Part shown: in pieces, positions 1 to 9,891 of the stretch
How the letters are laid out: every line of letters starts with the position of its first letter
How positions within the stretch are numbered: position 1 is the stretch's first letter
Source: Pseudomonas fluorescens
Lineage (GTDB): Bacteria > Pseudomonadota > Gammaproteobacteria > Pseudomonadales > Pseudomonadaceae
Reading direction: 5' to 3'
DNA: 64,000 bases
NCBI RefSeq assembly: GCF_000968015.1
Contig: NZ_LACH01000012.1
Span: 1 to 64,000, forward strand
The notes under the pieces: generated by a model
Databases searched by the model: none
What the model was told of the DNA's origin: nothing
What the model saw: the letters and a program-made list of their open reading frames with translations, nothing else
Position numbers and translations under genes: made by a program

Positions 1-175
1 CTAATGCCAGTCAGTTAAGCAGTTGCAGGAGCACACATACCCTGTAGCAGCTGGCTAAGCCTGCGTTCGGCTGCGCAGCAGTCGTAAAAACAGAACTCGC
101 GGTACATCAGGCATACCGTGCACGCAGGATTGGCGACTGCTGCGCAGCCGGACGCAGGCTTCGCCAGCTGCTACA
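1..175. repeat. Palindromic dispersed repeat, probable partial copy
   Basis: Two arms, about 43-85 and 134-175, are near-perfect reverse complements built around GTAGCAGCTGGC and GGCTGCGCAGCAGTCG. A second copy of the same element lies at 36456-36644. Both begin with a similar leader (TAATGCCARTCAGTT), but this copy lacks the matching right-end inverted repeat. It belongs to a REPIN/MITE-like family distinct from the GTGGGAGCGAGC repeats. No gene is visible before xseB at 285. Confidence 0.7.
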
Positions 176-284
176 TAGCGTGTGTTGCGGCTGAAAGCAG
201 TGGCTGAAATGCCGCCCTCATTTGCCCATAACCCCCATGTCTGCTAGTGTCGCGCCGGTTTAACGTCAACCGGAAATAGCCGCC

Positions 285-527
285 ATGGCCCGCAAAAAAG
301 CTGCACTGGATTTCGAACAATCTCTCGCTGACCTGCAAACGCTGGTGGAGCGTCTGGAGAACGGCGAATTGTCGCTGGAAGACTCGCTGACGGCTTTCGA
401 GCAAGGCATCGGTCTGACCCGCGATTGCCAGGCGGCGCTGGCCCAGGCCGAGCAAAAGGTTCAGGTGCTGCTCGAGCGCGATGGCGAGCTAGCCGAGGAA
501 CCCTTCGACGCGGATCAACCAGAATGA
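285..527 (+). CDS. xseB: Exodeoxyribonuclease VII small subunit
   Basis: This 80-aa protein has the usual length and helical-hairpin pattern of XseB ([17 protein letters not shown] near residue 10, [13 protein letters not shown] near 30, ending in an acidic tail). With XseA, which is encoded elsewhere, it forms the nuclease that degrades single-stranded DNA to oligonucleotides during repair. The start is ATG at 285, and the stop overlaps the ispA start as ATGA, so the two genes are translationally coupled. The xseB-ispA-dxs order is conserved in pseudomonads and many other Gammaproteobacteria. Confidence 0.95.
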   Translation: MARKKAALDFEQSLADLQTLVERLENGELSLEDSLTAFEQGIGLTRDCQAALAQAEQKVQVLLERDGELAEEPFDADQPE

Positions 528-1426
528 TTGCAGCGTATTCGGCGACCAGCCAGGCCCGCGTCAACGCAGCACTGGAAACCCTGTTCAACGCGCCGAGCCC
601 TGAGCTCGCGCGTCTTTACGAGGCCATGCGCTACAGCGTGATGAATGGCGGCAAACGGGTCCGCCCGCTGCTGGCCTACGCCGCGTGCGAAGCGCTGGGC
701 GGCAAGGCTGAGCAAGCCAACGGCGCAGCTTGCGCGGTGGAGCTGATTCACGCTTATTCCCTGGTGCATGACGATTTGCCGGCCATGGACGACGACGATC
801 TGCGTCGCGGCCAGCCGACCACTCACAAAAAATTCGATGAAGCCTGCGCGATTCTGGCCGGTGACGGTTTGCAGAGCCTGGCCTTCAGCGCCCTGCTGGA
901 CCCGCGCCTGAGCAACTCTGACGCTGCTCTCACCTCCGATCACCTCCGCCTGCAAATGGTCAGTGCTCTCGCATTGGCCGCGGGCCCGGCAGGCATGGTC
1001 GGCGGTCAAGCCATCGACCTCGGTTCGGTCGGTCTGAAACTCGATCAAAAAGCCCTCGAATACATGCACCGGCACAAGACCGGCGCGCTGATCGAGGTCA
1101 GCGTCAAACTCGGCGCCCTCGCCAGTGGTCGCGCCGAAAAAGACGAACTGAAGTCTTTGCAGACTTATGCACAGGCCATTGGCCTGGCGTTCCAGGTGCA
1201 GGACGACATTCTCGACGTCGAAAGCGATACCGAAACCCTCGGCAAACGCCAGGGCGCCGACATCGCACGCGACAAGCCAACCTACCCGGCCCTGCTCGGT
1301 CTCGATGCTGCCAAGGCCTACGCCCTGGAACTGCGCGATCAAGCCCTGCATGCGCTGCGACCGTTTGACGCGGCGGCCGAGCCGTTGCGCGATCTGGCCC
1401 GTTATATCGTCGATCGGCGCAGCTGA
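524..1426 (+). CDS. ispA: (2E,6E)-farnesyl diphosphate synthase
   Basis: IspA condenses IPP with DMAPP and then with geranyl-PP to give farnesyl-PP, the precursor of ubiquinone side chains and undecaprenyl phosphate. The 300-aa sequence has the first aspartate-rich motif in [13 protein letters not shown] and the second in FQVQDDILD, plus GGKRVRP near the N-terminus for diphosphate binding. A longer in-frame reading from 425 exists, but the ATG at 524 overlaps the xseB stop and gives the family length. dxs, the first enzyme of the MEP pathway, follows after 91 bp. Confidence 0.95.
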   Translation: MIAAYSATSQARVNAALETLFNAPSPELARLYEAMRYSVMNGGKRVRPLLAYAACEALGGKAEQANGAACAVELIHAYSLVHDDLPAMDDDDLRRGQPTTHKKFDEACAILAGDGLQSLAFSALLDPRLSNSDAALTSDHLRLQMVSALALAAGPAGMVGGQAIDLGSVGLKLDQKALEYMHRHKTGALIEVSVKLGALASGRAEKDELKSLQTYAQAIGLAFQVQDDILDVESDTETLGKRQGADIARDKPTYPALLGLDAAKAYALELRDQALHALRPFDAAAEPLRDLARYIVDRRS

Positions 1427-1517
1427 CGGCGTATACGCCAAAAAATACCAACGCGTGGGCAGGGGGCGATGCATCAGGTAAACTGCCGCATCTTTTATAC
1501 CTATAACGATTCGCCTG

Positions 1518-3416
1518 ATGCCCACGACGTTTCATGAGATTCCCCGCAAGCGCCCGACCACGCCCCTGCTCGACCGTGCCAACACGCCGGACGGCCTGCG
1601 CCGGTTAGGCGAAGCCGAGCTGGAAACCCTGGCCGATGAGTTGCGCCTGGAATTGCTCTACACGGTCGGTCAGACCGGCGGGCATTTCGGTGCCGGCCTG
1701 GGCGTCATCGAGCTGACCATCGCGCTGCATTACGTCTTCGACACCCCGGACGACCGGCTGGTATGGGACGTGGGTCATCAGGCCTATCCGCACAAAATCC
1801 TCACCGGCCGTCGCGAGCGCATGAGCACCCTGCGCCAGAAGGACGGCGTCGCAGCCTTCCCGCGTCGTTCCGAGAGCGAGTACGACACCTTTGGTGTCGG
1901 CCACTCCAGCACCTCGATCAGCGCAGCGCTGGGCATGGCCATTGCCGCCCGCCTGCAAAACAGTGATCGCAAGGCGATCGCCGTGATCGGCGATGGCGCA
2001 CTGACCGCAGGCATGGCCTTCGAGGCGCTGAACCATGCGCCGGAAGTGGACGCCAACATGCTGGTGATCCTCAACGACAACGACATGTCGATCTCGCGCA
2101 ACGTCGGCGGGCTGTCGAACTACCTGGCGAAAATCCTTTCCAGCCGCACTTACGCGAGCATGCGCGAAGGCAGCAAAAAGGTCCTGTCGCGCCTGCCCGG
2201 TGCTTGGGAAATCGCCCGTCGTACCGAAGAATACGCAAAAGGTATGCTGGTTCCCGGCACGCTGTTCGAAGAGCTGGGCTGGAACTACATCGGCCCGATC
2301 GATGGCCACGACCTGCCGACCCTGATCGCCACCCTGCGCAACATGCGCGATCTCAAAGGCCCGCAGTTCCTGCACGTCGTCACAAAGAAAGGCAAAGGCT
2401 TCGCCCCGGCAGAAGTCGACCCGATCGGTTACCACGCGATCACCAAACTCGAACCACTGGACGCTCCGGCCGCCGCACCGAAGAAAGCTGGCGGACCGAA
2501 ATATTCCGGTGTGTTCGGTGAGTGGCTATGCGACATGGCCGCGTCTGATCCGCGTTTGGTGGGCATTACCCCGGCGATGAAAGAAGGCTCCGACCTGGTG
2601 GCCTTCAGCGAGCGTTTCCCGCTGCGCTATTTCGATGTGGCGATTGCCGAACAACACGCCGTGACCCTCGCTGCCGGCATGGCCTGCGAAGGCGCGAAAC
2701 CGGTGGTGGCGATCTATTCGACGTTCCTGCAACGTGGCTACGATCAGTTGATTCATGACGTAGCGGTGCAAAACCTCGACGTGCTGTTCGCCATCGACCG
2801 CGCGGGTCTGGTGGGCGAAGACGGCCCGACTCACGCGGGCAGCTTCGACCTGTCGTTCCTGCGCTGCATCCCCGGCATGCTGGTGATGACCCCGAGCGAC
2901 GAAAACGAACTGCGCAAAATGCTCACCACCGGCCACCTGTTCAACGGCCCGGCGGCAGTGCGTTATCCGCGCGGCTCTGGCCCGAACGCGACGATCGAGA
3001 AAAACCTCGAACCAATCGAAATCGGCAAGGGTGTGGTTCGTCGCCAGGGCAGCAAAGTCGCCCTGCTGGTGTTCGGCGTGCAACTGGCCGAGGCGCTGAA
3101 AGTCGCCGAGACGCTGGATGCCACCGTGGTCGACATGCGTTTCGTCAAGCCGCTCGATGAAGCACTGGTTCGCGACATCGCCGGCAGCCACGAGCTGCTG
3201 GTGACCATCGAAGAGAACGCGATCATGGGCGGTGCCGGTGGCGCCGTCAGCGAGTTTCTCGCCCGCGAAAACATCCTCAAGTCGGTGCTGCACCTGGGCT
3301 TGCCGGACAGTTACGTCGAGCACGCCAAACCTGCGCAAATGCTGGCCGAGTGCGGGCTGGATGAGGCCGGGATCGAAGCTTCGGTTCGTGAGCGTCTGCA
3401 ACTGCTGAACCTCTAA
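1518..3416 (+). CDS. dxs: 1-deoxy-D-xylulose-5-phosphate synthase
   Basis: Dxs is a thiamine-diphosphate enzyme that joins pyruvate and glyceraldehyde-3-phosphate, the first and flux-controlling step of the MEP isoprenoid pathway. At 632 aa it has family length. Visible motifs are the TPP-binding GDGALTAG followed by NDNDMSIS, the substrate motif [12 protein letters not shown], the transketolase pyrimidine domain ([14 protein letters not shown]) and a C-terminal transketolase domain. It follows ispA in the same direction. A REPIN begins 17 bp after its stop. Confidence 0.97.
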   Translation: MPTTFHEIPRKRPTTPLLDRANTPDGLRRLGEAELETLADELRLELLYTVGQTGGHFGAGLGVIELTIALHYVFDTPDDRLVWDVGHQAYPHKILTGRRERMSTLRQKDGVAAFPRRSESEYDTFGVGHSSTSISAALGMAIAARLQNSDRKAIAVIGDGALTAGMAFEALNHAPEVDANMLVILNDNDMSISRNVGGLSNYLAKILSSRTYASMREGSKKVLSRLPGAWEIARRTEEYAKGMLVPGTLFEELGWNYIGPIDGHDLPTLIATLRNMRDLKGPQFLHVVTKKGKGFAPAEVDPIGYHAITKLEPLDAPAAAPKKAGGPKYSGVFGEWLCDMAASDPRLVGITPAMKEGSDLVAFSERFPLRYFDVAIAEQHAVTLAAGMACEGAKPVVAIYSTFLQRGYDQLIHDVAVQNLDVLFAIDRAGLVGEDGPTHAGSFDLSFLRCIPGMLVMTPSDENELRKMLTTGHLFNGPAAVRYPRGSGPNATIEKNLEPIEIGKGVVRRQGSKVALLVFGVQLAEALKVAETLDATVVDMRFVKPLDEALVRDIAGSHELLVTIEENAIMGGAGGAVSEFLARENILKSVLHLGLPDSYVEHAKPAQMLAECGLDEAGIEASVRERLQLLNL

Positions 3417-3433
3417 AGACACATACAAAACCC

Positions 3434-3522
3434 TGTGGGAGCGAGCTTGCTCGCGATAGCGGTCTGACAGTCGACCTATTCGTTGACTGACACACCGCCA
3501 TCGCGAGCAAGCTCGCTCCCAC
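3434..3522. repeat. REPIN (pair of inverted REP sequences)
   Basis: A forward copy of TGTGGGAGCGAGCTTGCTCG is followed about 65 bp later by its inverted copy. It separates dxs from the TonB receptor gene and lies where a receptor leader would be expected. Confidence 0.9.
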
Positions 3523-3577
3523 ATTGGTTTTCATGCCTTTCAAAAATGTATTTCGCTCCCAAGTTAATGGACTGCCC

Positions 3578-5461
3578 GTGAAACTCTCCCGCCTCGCCCT
3601 GACGCTGACCCTGCTGCCGGCCGGCCAACTGCTGGCCGACACCTTCGAACGCGATCAGGCCCTGAAGCTTCCCGACGTGCTGATCAGCGCCAACCGTCAG
3701 GTCGAAGCGCGCAATGACAGCAGCGCCGCCAACACCGTGTTCACCCGCGAAGACATCGATCGTCTGCAACCGAGCAGTGTCACTGACTTGCTGCGTCGTG
3801 TGCCGGGTGTGCAGGTCGGGCAAACCGGCGGGCGCGGCAGCCTGCCGGGGATTTACATTCGTGGCACCAAGTCGGCCCAAAGCCTGGTGCTGGTCGACGG
3901 CCAGCGCATCGGCAACTCCACCTCGGGCGACAGCAACCTGCAACACATCAACATCGAACAGGTCGAGCGCGTGGAAGTGCTGCGCGGTTCCCGCTCGGTG
4001 ATTTATGGCAGCGATGCGATTGGCGGGGTGATCCAGATCTTCACTCGCCGTGGCGAAGAACAAGGCCTGCAACCGCGAATGCACGTGGGCTTTGGCAGCA
4101 ACCAGAACTGGGAACGCAGCCTCGGGCTGTCCGGTGGCGACGAGCAGACGCGATTCAATCTCGGCGCCAGCCTTGATGAAACCGCCGGAATCAATCGCAC
4201 CCGCGAGTCCTATCCCAGCGATGGCGATCATGACGAATACCGCAACAAATCGCTGAGTTTGAGCCTGAGTCACGCCCTCACCGATGACCTCGAAATCGGC
4301 GCCAACCTGCTGGATAACCGTGGCAAAAGTGAGTTCGACAATCCGTTCGGCCGCTTCGACATGGACACGTTGGAGTCAGTCCAGCAGCAGCCCTACAGCG
4401 ACTTCGCGGTGAGCAGCGTCAGCAGTTACGTCGATGCGCGTATCAGTGACCTGTGGAAAACCCGCATCGAGTTCGGCCATAGCGAAAACCGCGAAAAGAC
4501 TTTGGACAAGCTCAGTGACGAACGCAGTGTGTTCAACACGTATCGCGACTCGGTGAACTGGCAGAACGACCTGACCCTCGACGAGCGCAACGGCCTGATT
4601 CTCGGCGGCGACTGGTACGAAGACCGGATCAACAGCAGCACACCATTCGACGAGGACAGCCGCTGGAACCGTGCGGCGTTCATTCAGCATCATTACCAGG
4701 CGGACAGCTTCTCCACCGAACTGGGCCTGCGCCGGGATCAGAACCAGCAGTTCGGCGGCCAGAACAGCTGGAGCGGCACCTTCACCCTGCCGCTGAATCC
4801 GGACAACGATGTGCTGCTGACCTACAGCGAAGGTTTCCGCGCGCCGACGTTCAATGATCTGTATTACCCCGACTTCAGTAATCCGGATCTGAAACCCGAG
4901 ACGTCGAAAAGCTATGAGTTGCAATGGCGCAGTCAACTGACCGACACCGCTCGCCTTGAAGCTTCTCTGTACCGGACGGACCTGGAAGACGCGATTATTT
5001 TCGGTAGCAACTCACGGCCGCAGAACGTGGCATCGGCGAGGATCAACGGGTTCGAGGCGGCACTGAAACAGGAACTGTTCGGATGGCAGAGCAACCTCGG
5101 CGTGGCGATCATCGACCCGCGCGATCGCGACAGCGGCCACACCCTGGCTCGCCGTGCGCGGCGGACCTTGAGCCTGGATCTGGATCGGCAGTTCGGCCGG
5201 CTAGGGCTCGGCGCCAGCTGGCAGGCTGTGAGCAGCAGCTACGACGATGAGAACAATCAGCAGCCGTTGGGCGGGTATGCGTTGCTGGGGTTGCGCAGCA
5301 GCTGGGAATTGAATCGTGAGATCAAGCTTGAGCTGAAGGTCGATAACCTGCTGGACAAGGGTTACAGCCGGGCGCTGTACAGCCATGACGGCAGTCAGCA
5401 TGGATATCGCGAGGAAGGTCGGGCGTGGATGTTTGGGGTGACGTGGACGCCGGCTCTCTGA
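3578..5461 (+). CDS. btuB: TonB-dependent receptor, vitamin B12 (BtuB) type
   Basis: This is an outer-membrane beta-barrel receptor that takes up cobalamin or a related ligand with energy from TonB-ExbB-ExbD. From GTG 3578 it is 627 aa, close to BtuB (about 614), with a signal peptide ending near QLLA and a TonB-box-like PDVLISA. A plug domain follows (DLLRRVPGVQV, then RVEVLRGSRSVIYGSDAIGGVI), and the protein ends with a barrel strand and an aromatic-containing terminus (WMFGVTWTPAL). An upstream ATG at 3533 is in frame but would put 15 extra residues before the signal peptide. The convergent neighbour is a BtuF-type binding protein, which supports the B12 assignment. No cobalamin riboswitch is recognisable in the short REPIN-filled leader. 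Confidence 0.82.
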   Translation: MKLSRLALTLTLLPAGQLLADTFERDQALKLPDVLISANRQVEARNDSSAANTVFTREDIDRLQPSSVTDLLRRVPGVQVGQTGGRGSLPGIYIRGTKSAQSLVLVDGQRIGNSTSGDSNLQHINIEQVERVEVLRGSRSVIYGSDAIGGVIQIFTRRGEEQGLQPRMHVGFGSNQNWERSLGLSGGDEQTRFNLGASLDETAGINRTRESYPSDGDHDEYRNKSLSLSLSHALTDDLEIGANLLDNRGKSEFDNPFGRFDMDTLESVQQQPYSDFAVSSVSSYVDARISDLWKTRIEFGHSENREKTLDKLSDERSVFNTYRDSVNWQNDLTLDERNGLILGGDWYEDRINSSTPFDEDSRWNRAAFIQHHYQADSFSTELGLRRDQNQQFGGQNSWSGTFTLPLNPDNDVLLTYSEGFRAPTFNDLYYPDFSNPDLKPETSKSYELQWRSQLTDTARLEASLYRTDLEDAIIFGSNSRPQNVASARINGFEAALKQELFGWQSNLGVAIIDPRDRDSGHTLARRARRTLSLDLDRQFGRLGLGASWQAVSSSYDDENNQQPLGGYALLGLRSSWELNREIKLELKVDNLLDKGYSRALYSHDGSQHGYREEGRAWMFGVTWTPAL

Positions 5462-5489
5462 CCTGATTTGTGGTGTTTGGACTGGCCTC

Positions 5490-5564
5490 ATCGCGAGCAA
5501 GCTCGCTCCCACACTGGATTTGTGAACGACACAAAACCCCTGTGGGAGCGAGCTTGCTCGCGAT
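5490..5564. repeat. REPIN
   Basis: An inverted REP arm (CGCGAGCAAGCTCGCTCCCACA) is followed by a direct arm ending in TTGCTCGCGAT. It lies between the convergent receptor and btuF-type genes and could act as a bidirectional transcription barrier. Confidence 0.9.
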
Positions 5565-5579
5565 GCAGGCACCTCGGTC

Positions 5580-6380
5580 TCAGCGGTCCGGCGCGATGAC
5601 TTGGCAAAGCTTGGCCGTCGCTTCGATCATCTGCCCGCTCGGCCGTTCCAGCCCTTTATCCGTCACCAACAGCAATTGCCCCTGCGCCACTGCGGCAACC
5701 TGCGGCCAGGCTTTCCACGCATCGAGTTGCGCCTGATCGCTGGCCAGAATCACTTCCGGATTACGCTGCAATACCGCCTCAATACTGACCTGCGGCGCCG
5801 GCAGGGTCAGGTCGGCAAACACATTGCGCGCTCCGCACACTTCAAGCGCATCGCTGATGATCTGCCCGCCGCCAACGGTGTACAGCGGCCGATCCCAGAC
5901 CTGATAAAACACCCGCAAGGGCACATCCCGACGATACCGCTGGCGCAGAGAATCCAGCCGCTGACGCAACTTTTCAGCCAATGAAACGCCACGCTCCGGA
6001 CGGCCGAGCTGTGCGGCAATCGCCTCAATCTGCGACGTGAGTTGTTCGAGGTTGTGGGGTTCGGCAACGTAGGTCGGGATGTTCAACCGCTTGAGCTGTT
6101 CACGCTGGGCCGGGCCAACGCTGCCGGGCCAGAGCAACAACAGATCGGGTTTGAGACTGAGCAATCGCTCCATGTCCAACTGACCGTAGCGGCCAACCGA
6201 AGGCAGGTCTTTGAGCTCGGCAGGACGCTCACCGGCATCCAGTACACCCACCAGCAGGTCGGCTGAACCCAGCTCAACAACGATTTCAGAGAGCGATGGC
6301 GCGAGGCTGACAACGCGTTCGACCGCAGCCGCCGGGCCACTGACGGCCAGCAGCAAAACCGCCAGCCAGACGGGCCGCAT
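5580..6380 (-). CDS. btuF: Periplasmic cobalamin-binding protein, BtuF type
   Basis: At 266 aa it begins with a signal peptide (LAVLLLAVSGPAAA) and continues as a class III periplasmic binding protein: RVVSLAPSLSEIVVELG, then VGRYGQLDMERLLSLKPDLLL, a long backbone helix and VSIEAVLQRNPEVIL. This pattern is typical of BtuF and other PF01497 B12/siderophore binding proteins. The ATG at 6380 overlaps the stop of the upstream small membrane-protein gene as ATGA. The convergent TonB receptor suggests uptake of the same ligand. No BtuCD transporter genes are in the window, so the ligand remains an inference. Confidence 0.82.
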   Translation of the reverse strand: MRPVWLAVLLLAVSGPAAAVERVVSLAPSLSEIVVELGSADLLVGVLDAGERPAELKDLPSVGRYGQLDMERLLSLKPDLLLLWPGSVGPAQREQLKRLNIPTYVAEPHNLEQLTSQIEAIAAQLGRPERGVSLAEKLRQRLDSLRQRYRRDVPLRVFYQVWDRPLYTVGGGQIISDALEVCGARNVFADLTLPAPQVSIEAVLQRNPEVILASDQAQLDAWKAWPQVAAVAQGQLLLVTDKGLERPSGQMIEATAKLCQVIAPDR

Positions 6381-6799
6381 CAGCCGAGTTGACGCGGAAT
6401 ACGATAGAGGTAGAACAGCACCAGGGTCGACAGCGCCAGCAGCATCAACGGCACGGCTTCGAGACCGACGAATACCGCTAGCGCGCCGATCCACGCCGGC
6501 AGGCCGGCAGCCAGGAACGCCGTGCGACGCTTGGCCGCCAGAGCGATCCAGGCAGCAGGTTCTTCAGGGGTGTCGAGGGCTTGTTGAGTGGCGATCAACG
6601 CGTGTTTGTAGCCGCCAAAGAATTTCAGGCTAACAAACATCGACGCCACACCGGCGATGAACAGCGGCATCGCCAGCACCGGCAGGATCGCCTCGCTCTG
6701 ACCAAACACGCCGTTGATCACAAACAGCGGCACCAAGGCCAGCGCCAGGTATTGCCACCAACTGACGGACAGTCGCCGCCGAACCTGACCGCGGGTCAC
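6380..6799 (-). CDS. Small inner-membrane protein of unknown function
   Basis: A 139-aa hydrophobic protein with four likely membrane segments: [53 protein letters not shown] and [16 protein letters not shown]. It starts with GTG overlapping the ribA stop as GTGA and ends overlapping the btuF-type start as ATGA. The three genes therefore look co-translated. I do not recognise a functional family. Pipelines often label such proteins MFS transporter, which the size does not support. Confidence 0.8.
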   Translation of the reverse strand: MTRGQVRRRLSVSWWQYLALALVPLFVINGVFGQSEAILPVLAMPLFIAGVASMFVSLKFFGGYKHALIATQQALDTPEEPAAWIALAAKRRTAFLAAGLPAWIGALAVFVGLEAVPLMLLALSTLVLFYLYRIPRQLG

Positions 6800-7413
6800 G
6801 CCCGGTCAGCCTCACCCTGATGCTCGTTGCCCATCATATGGTCGAGCTTGCTGGCCTTGGTGGCCAGGTAGAGTTTGTTATGCGGGTTATGGCCGGTGTG
6901 CAGCGGCACGCGCTCGGCGACGACGATACCCATGTCGGTCAAGGCTTTGACCTTGCGTGGGTTGTTGGTCATCAAACGCAGGGATTTCACGCCCAAGTGC
7001 TCCAGCATCGGCAGGCACATGGCGTAGTCGCGCTGGTCGGCGGCAAAGCCCAAACGCTCGTTGGCTTCAACAGTATCGGCGCCGCCATCCTGCAATTCAT
7101 AGGCGCGGATCTTGTTCAGCAGGCCAATGCCACGGCCTTCTTGACGCAAGTAGAGCAACACGCCACGGCCTTCACGGGCGATGGCCTGCAAGGCGGCCTC
7201 GAGTTGCGAGCCGCAGTCGCAACGCTGGCTGAACAAGGCATCGCCAGTCAGGCATTCGGAGTGCAACCGGCCGAGTACCGGGGCACCGTCGACGAACTCA
7301 CCCAGGCTCAGCACAACGTGCTCGCGCCCGTTTTCTTCATCGAGAAAGCCGTGCATGGTGAATTGCGCAAAAGGCGTTGGCAGCTTGGAAGCGGCGACAA
7401 AAACGACAGGCAC
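6796..7413 (-). CDS. ribA: GTP cyclohydrolase II
   Basis: RibA opens GTP to 2,5-diamino-6-ribosylamino-pyrimidinone 5-phosphate, the committed step toward riboflavin. The 205-aa protein keeps the zinc motif in [16 protein letters not shown] and the catalytic stretch [14 protein letters not shown] chose GTG 7413 because an AGGAG lies 7 bases upstream and it gives the family start [10 protein letters not shown]. It is the only functional-looking cyclohydrolase here, since the ribBX gene at 11270 has lost these residues. Confidence 0.95.
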   Translation of the reverse strand: MPVVFVAASKLPTPFAQFTMHGFLDEENGREHVVLSLGEFVDGAPVLGRLHSECLTGDALFSQRCDCGSQLEAALQAIAREGRGVLLYLRQEGRGIGLLNKIRAYELQDGGADTVEANERLGFAADQRDYAMCLPMLEHLGVKSLRLMTNNPRKVKALTDMGIVVAERVPLHTGHNPHNKLYLATKASKLDHMMGNEHQGEADRA

Positions 7414-7546
7414 CGGTGTGCTCCTGATCAATAAGTACTGGAGATTCGCAGACGCGGCATTGTAACAGCACGTTCCGACAGACGCTTAGGCTGAATTATG
7501 GGGCATAACAATCAAAAAGTTAGATATCTGGCCCGACCCAGCCCCC

Positions 7547-7635
7547 TGTGGGAGCGAGCTTGCTCGCGATGGCGGACGGTCAGCTAATACAGATGTGACT
7601 GACAATCCGCTATCGCGAGCAAGCTCGCTCCCACA
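7547..7635. repeat. REPIN
   Basis: Direct and inverted copies of TGTGGGAGCGAGCTTGCTCG lie about 65 bp apart between ribA and the downstream solute-binding-protein gene. The rest of the 7414-7665 gap shows no gene. Confidence 0.9.
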
Positions 7636-7665
7636 TGGGATCGTCTCCAACCACAGGATTTGTGG

Positions 7666-8400
7666 TCAGTTCGAGTCGAACGGATAGGGTTGTTTCCAAC
7701 GCTCGAAGATCGGTTTCAGCTGGCCGTTTTTCACCAGTTGCTCCATGCGTTGATCGAACAGCGCCATCAGGGTGCGAGCCCTGGGGGTCTTGGCAAAGCA
7801 CATATACAGCGGCAATTCCGCGATGTGGGTGCGACGGAACTGCGTCGGATCCTTGGCCCACTTGAGGACGTAGTCGACCTCGGTCAGCGCGTCGATGTAA
7901 AAGTCGGCGCGGTTGTGGGTCAACATCGACAAGATCCCGGTACGCCGCATGACTTCGTTATAGCGGCGTATGTTGGGCAGGTAGTCCTGAAAGTCGTAGC
8001 CGCGGACCCAGGCCAGTCGATAGTTGCCCAGGGTTTCCGGGGTCGGCGCGGGGTTGCTGGCCAGGCCTAGGGCATAGATGTGATCGGTATCGAAGTTCCA
8101 GCGCGGATAGAGCAGATCGCTGGACTCATCAAGATAGGAGCCGACGCAGGCATCCACTTCACCGCGCTGGGCCAGGCCCATGGAGCGAACGTAGGGTTCG
8201 CTGCGGATGTCCAGTTTAACCCCCGCCGGTTCGAAGACTTCCCGCAACACGTCCCAGCCCAGACCGTGGCCATCGGCGGCGGTGTAGTCTTCCCAGTCTT
8301 CGCTGGCCAGATGAATCACCGACGGCGGCGTCTCGTCACCCGCCTGGGCGAGTGAGCAAAACATCGCGAAAATCATCAGAGCCAACCAGCGTCGAGCCAT
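7666..8400 (-). CDS. Periplasmic substrate-binding protein, family 3-like
   Basis: A 244-aa exported protein: signal peptide ALMIFAMFCSLAQA, then WEDYTAADGHGLGWDVLREVFEPAGVKLDI, which is the pattern of amino-acid/polar solute-binding proteins of the SBP_bac_3 class. The C-terminal lobe contains FYIDALTEVDYVLKW. No permease or ATPase is adjacent, so it may be an orphan binding protein or a sensor-like protein. The ligand is unknown. It lies between pgpA and ribA on the same strand with a REPIN on its downstream side. Confidence 0.75.
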   Translation of the reverse strand: MARRWLALMIFAMFCSLAQAGDETPPSVIHLASEDWEDYTAADGHGLGWDVLREVFEPAGVKLDIRSEPYVRSMGLAQRGEVDACVGSYLDESSDLLYPRWNFDTDHIYALGLASNPAPTPETLGNYRLAWVRGYDFQDYLPNIRRYNEVMRRTGILSMLTHNRADFYIDALTEVDYVLKWAKDPTQFRRTHIAELPLYMCFAKTPRARTLMALFDQRMEQLVKNGQLKPIFERWKQPYPFDSN

Positions 8401-8422
8401 CCCTAGTCCTCTGTTTTGCCCG

Positions 8423-8926
8423 TCAGGCAAAAATCCATACCAGCCCCTGCATCGCCAACCACGCAAACACCCCGGCCAATACGTCATCGAGCATGATCCC
8501 GACACCGCCATGCACATGCCGGTCGATCCAGCGAATCGGCCACGGCTTGAGGATGTCGAAGAAGCGGAACATCAAAAACCCCGCCAGCAACCAGTACCAA
8601 CCTTCTGGCACCAGCCACAAGGTGATCCACATCCCGACCATTTCATCCCAGACGATGCCTTCGTGGTCGTGTACCCGCAAATCGTCGGCGACCTTGCCGC
8701 ACAGCCAGAAGCCAAACAGCATGGTGATGCCGAGCATCAGCCAGTAGCCCCAGTCGGGCAGCATCTGCCACAACGGGATAAAGGGTAGCGCAACTAACGA
8801 GCCCCAGGTGCCTGGTGCTTTTGGCAAGGTGCCCGAACCGAAGCCGAACGCCAGGAAATGCCACGGATTGCGCCAGACCGAGGGCGGTACGAATTCCGCC
8901 GGGACCTGTTTGGGATGATCTGTCAC
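8423..8926 (-). CDS. pgpA: Phosphatidylglycerophosphatase A
   Basis: PgpA removes the terminal phosphate of phosphatidylglycerophosphate to make phosphatidylglycerol in the inner membrane. The 167-aa sequence has the family motifs GFGSGTLPKAPGTWGSL, VWDEMVGMWITL and FRFFDILKPWPI followed by GGVGIMLDDVLAG, with several hydrophobic segments. It overlaps thiL by four bases (ATGA), an arrangement conserved in Gammaproteobacteria. Confidence 0.95.
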   Translation of the reverse strand: MTDHPKQVPAEFVPPSVWRNPWHFLAFGFGSGTLPKAPGTWGSLVALPFIPLWQMLPDWGYWLMLGITMLFGFWLCGKVADDLRVHDHEGIVWDEMVGMWITLWLVPEGWYWLLAGFLMFRFFDILKPWPIRWIDRHVHGGVGIMLDDVLAGVFAWLAMQGLVWIFA

Positions 8927-9888
8927 GGTGTCTCCCGAAAATGTTGATAGCCCCGGGTTTGCGGGGTGATGTCTTGTCCGCCTGCGTCCAGCAGCACCAC
9001 GCCCTGCCCCGTCACAACACGGCCGACCACGTGGATCGGCCAGCCATCGGCCACCAATTTCGGCAACTCGACGGACGGCAAGGTAAAGGCCAGTACGTAA
9101 TCATCACCGCCGCTCAGGGCCGCGACTTCTGCACCCGATTGACCGAGGAAGGCCACTAAAGCCTTCGACAATGGCAGCGTGTCCCGTTGAACCTGAATGC
9201 CGACCTTCGACGCGAGGGCGATATGCCCGCAGTCCGCGAGCAGGCCGTCGGAGATGTCCATCGCCGAGGTGGCTTTACCGCGCAGCGCCTGGCCCAAGGC
9301 GAGTTGCGGCTGCGGCGACCAGTAATGCGCCAGCAGCGGATCGGCGATGGCGGCTTCAGCCGTCCGCTGGCCGAGTACCAGCGGCAATGCCCCCGCCGCG
9401 TTGCCAAGTTCACCGCCAACGCACAGCAAGTCGCCTGGCTGCGCACCGCTGCGGGTCAACGCCTTGCCGGCCGGCACACGACCGAACACGGTCATGGTCA
9501 GGCTCAACGGCCCACGGGTGGTATCACCGCCCACCAACGCCACACCGCAGCTTTGCGCCATGAGGTTCAAACCACGGGCAAAGGCGTCCAGCCAATCGGC
9601 GGTCACCGTCGGCAAGGTCAGGGCAAGGGTAAAGGCAACGGGAGTGGCGCCCATGGCAGCCAGATCGCTAACAGCCACGGCCAGCGAACGCTGACCGAGC
9701 AGAAACGGGTCGCAAGGATCTGCGAAATGCACACCGGCAACCAGTGTGTCGGTGGAAATGGCCAACTGTTCCCCGGGGGGAACAGCCAGCAAGGCGCAGT
9801 CATCGCCGATCCCAAGGGCAACGCCTTCGCCGCCCTGCGCACAAGGCGCGGCGGCGAAGAAATTGCGGATCAGCTCAAACTCGCCCAT
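8923..9888 (-). CDS. thiL: Thiamine-monophosphate kinase
   Basis: ThiL phosphorylates thiamine monophosphate to thiamine diphosphate. The 321-aa protein has GIGDDCALLAVP near residue 27, STDTLVAGVHF, the metal-binding LVGGDTT and AMDISDGLLADCGH, all typical. ATG 9888 gives the family N-terminus MGEFELIRNFF; a longer in-frame start at 9918 does not. The left arm of a 159-bp palindrome begins 3 bp upstream of this start, so the ribosome-binding region is part of the repeat. Confidence 0.95.
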   Translation of the reverse strand: MGEFELIRNFFAAAPCAQGGEGVALGIGDDCALLAVPPGEQLAISTDTLVAGVHFADPCDPFLLGQRSLAVAVSDLAAMGATPVAFTLALTLPTVTADWLDAFARGLNLMAQSCGVALVGGDTTRGPLSLTMTVFGRVPAGKALTRSGAQPGDLLCVGGELGNAAGALPLVLGQRTAEAAIADPLLAHYWSPQPQLALGQALRGKATSAMDISDGLLADCGHIALASKVGIQVQRDTLPLSKALVAFLGQSGAEVAALSGGDDYVLAFTLPSVELPKLVADGWPIHVVGRVVTGQGVVLLDAGGQDITPQTRGYQHFRETP

Positions 9889-9891
9889 TGG

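Noticed and set aside
515-1525. Long minus-strand open frame opposite ispA
   Set aside because: It is a mirror of the high-G+C ispA coding sequence. The plus-strand product is an unmistakable prenyl transferase.
6380-6799. MFS transporter label for the 139-aa membrane protein
   Set aside because: Four membrane segments and 139 residues cannot make a major facilitator, and no MFS motif is present.
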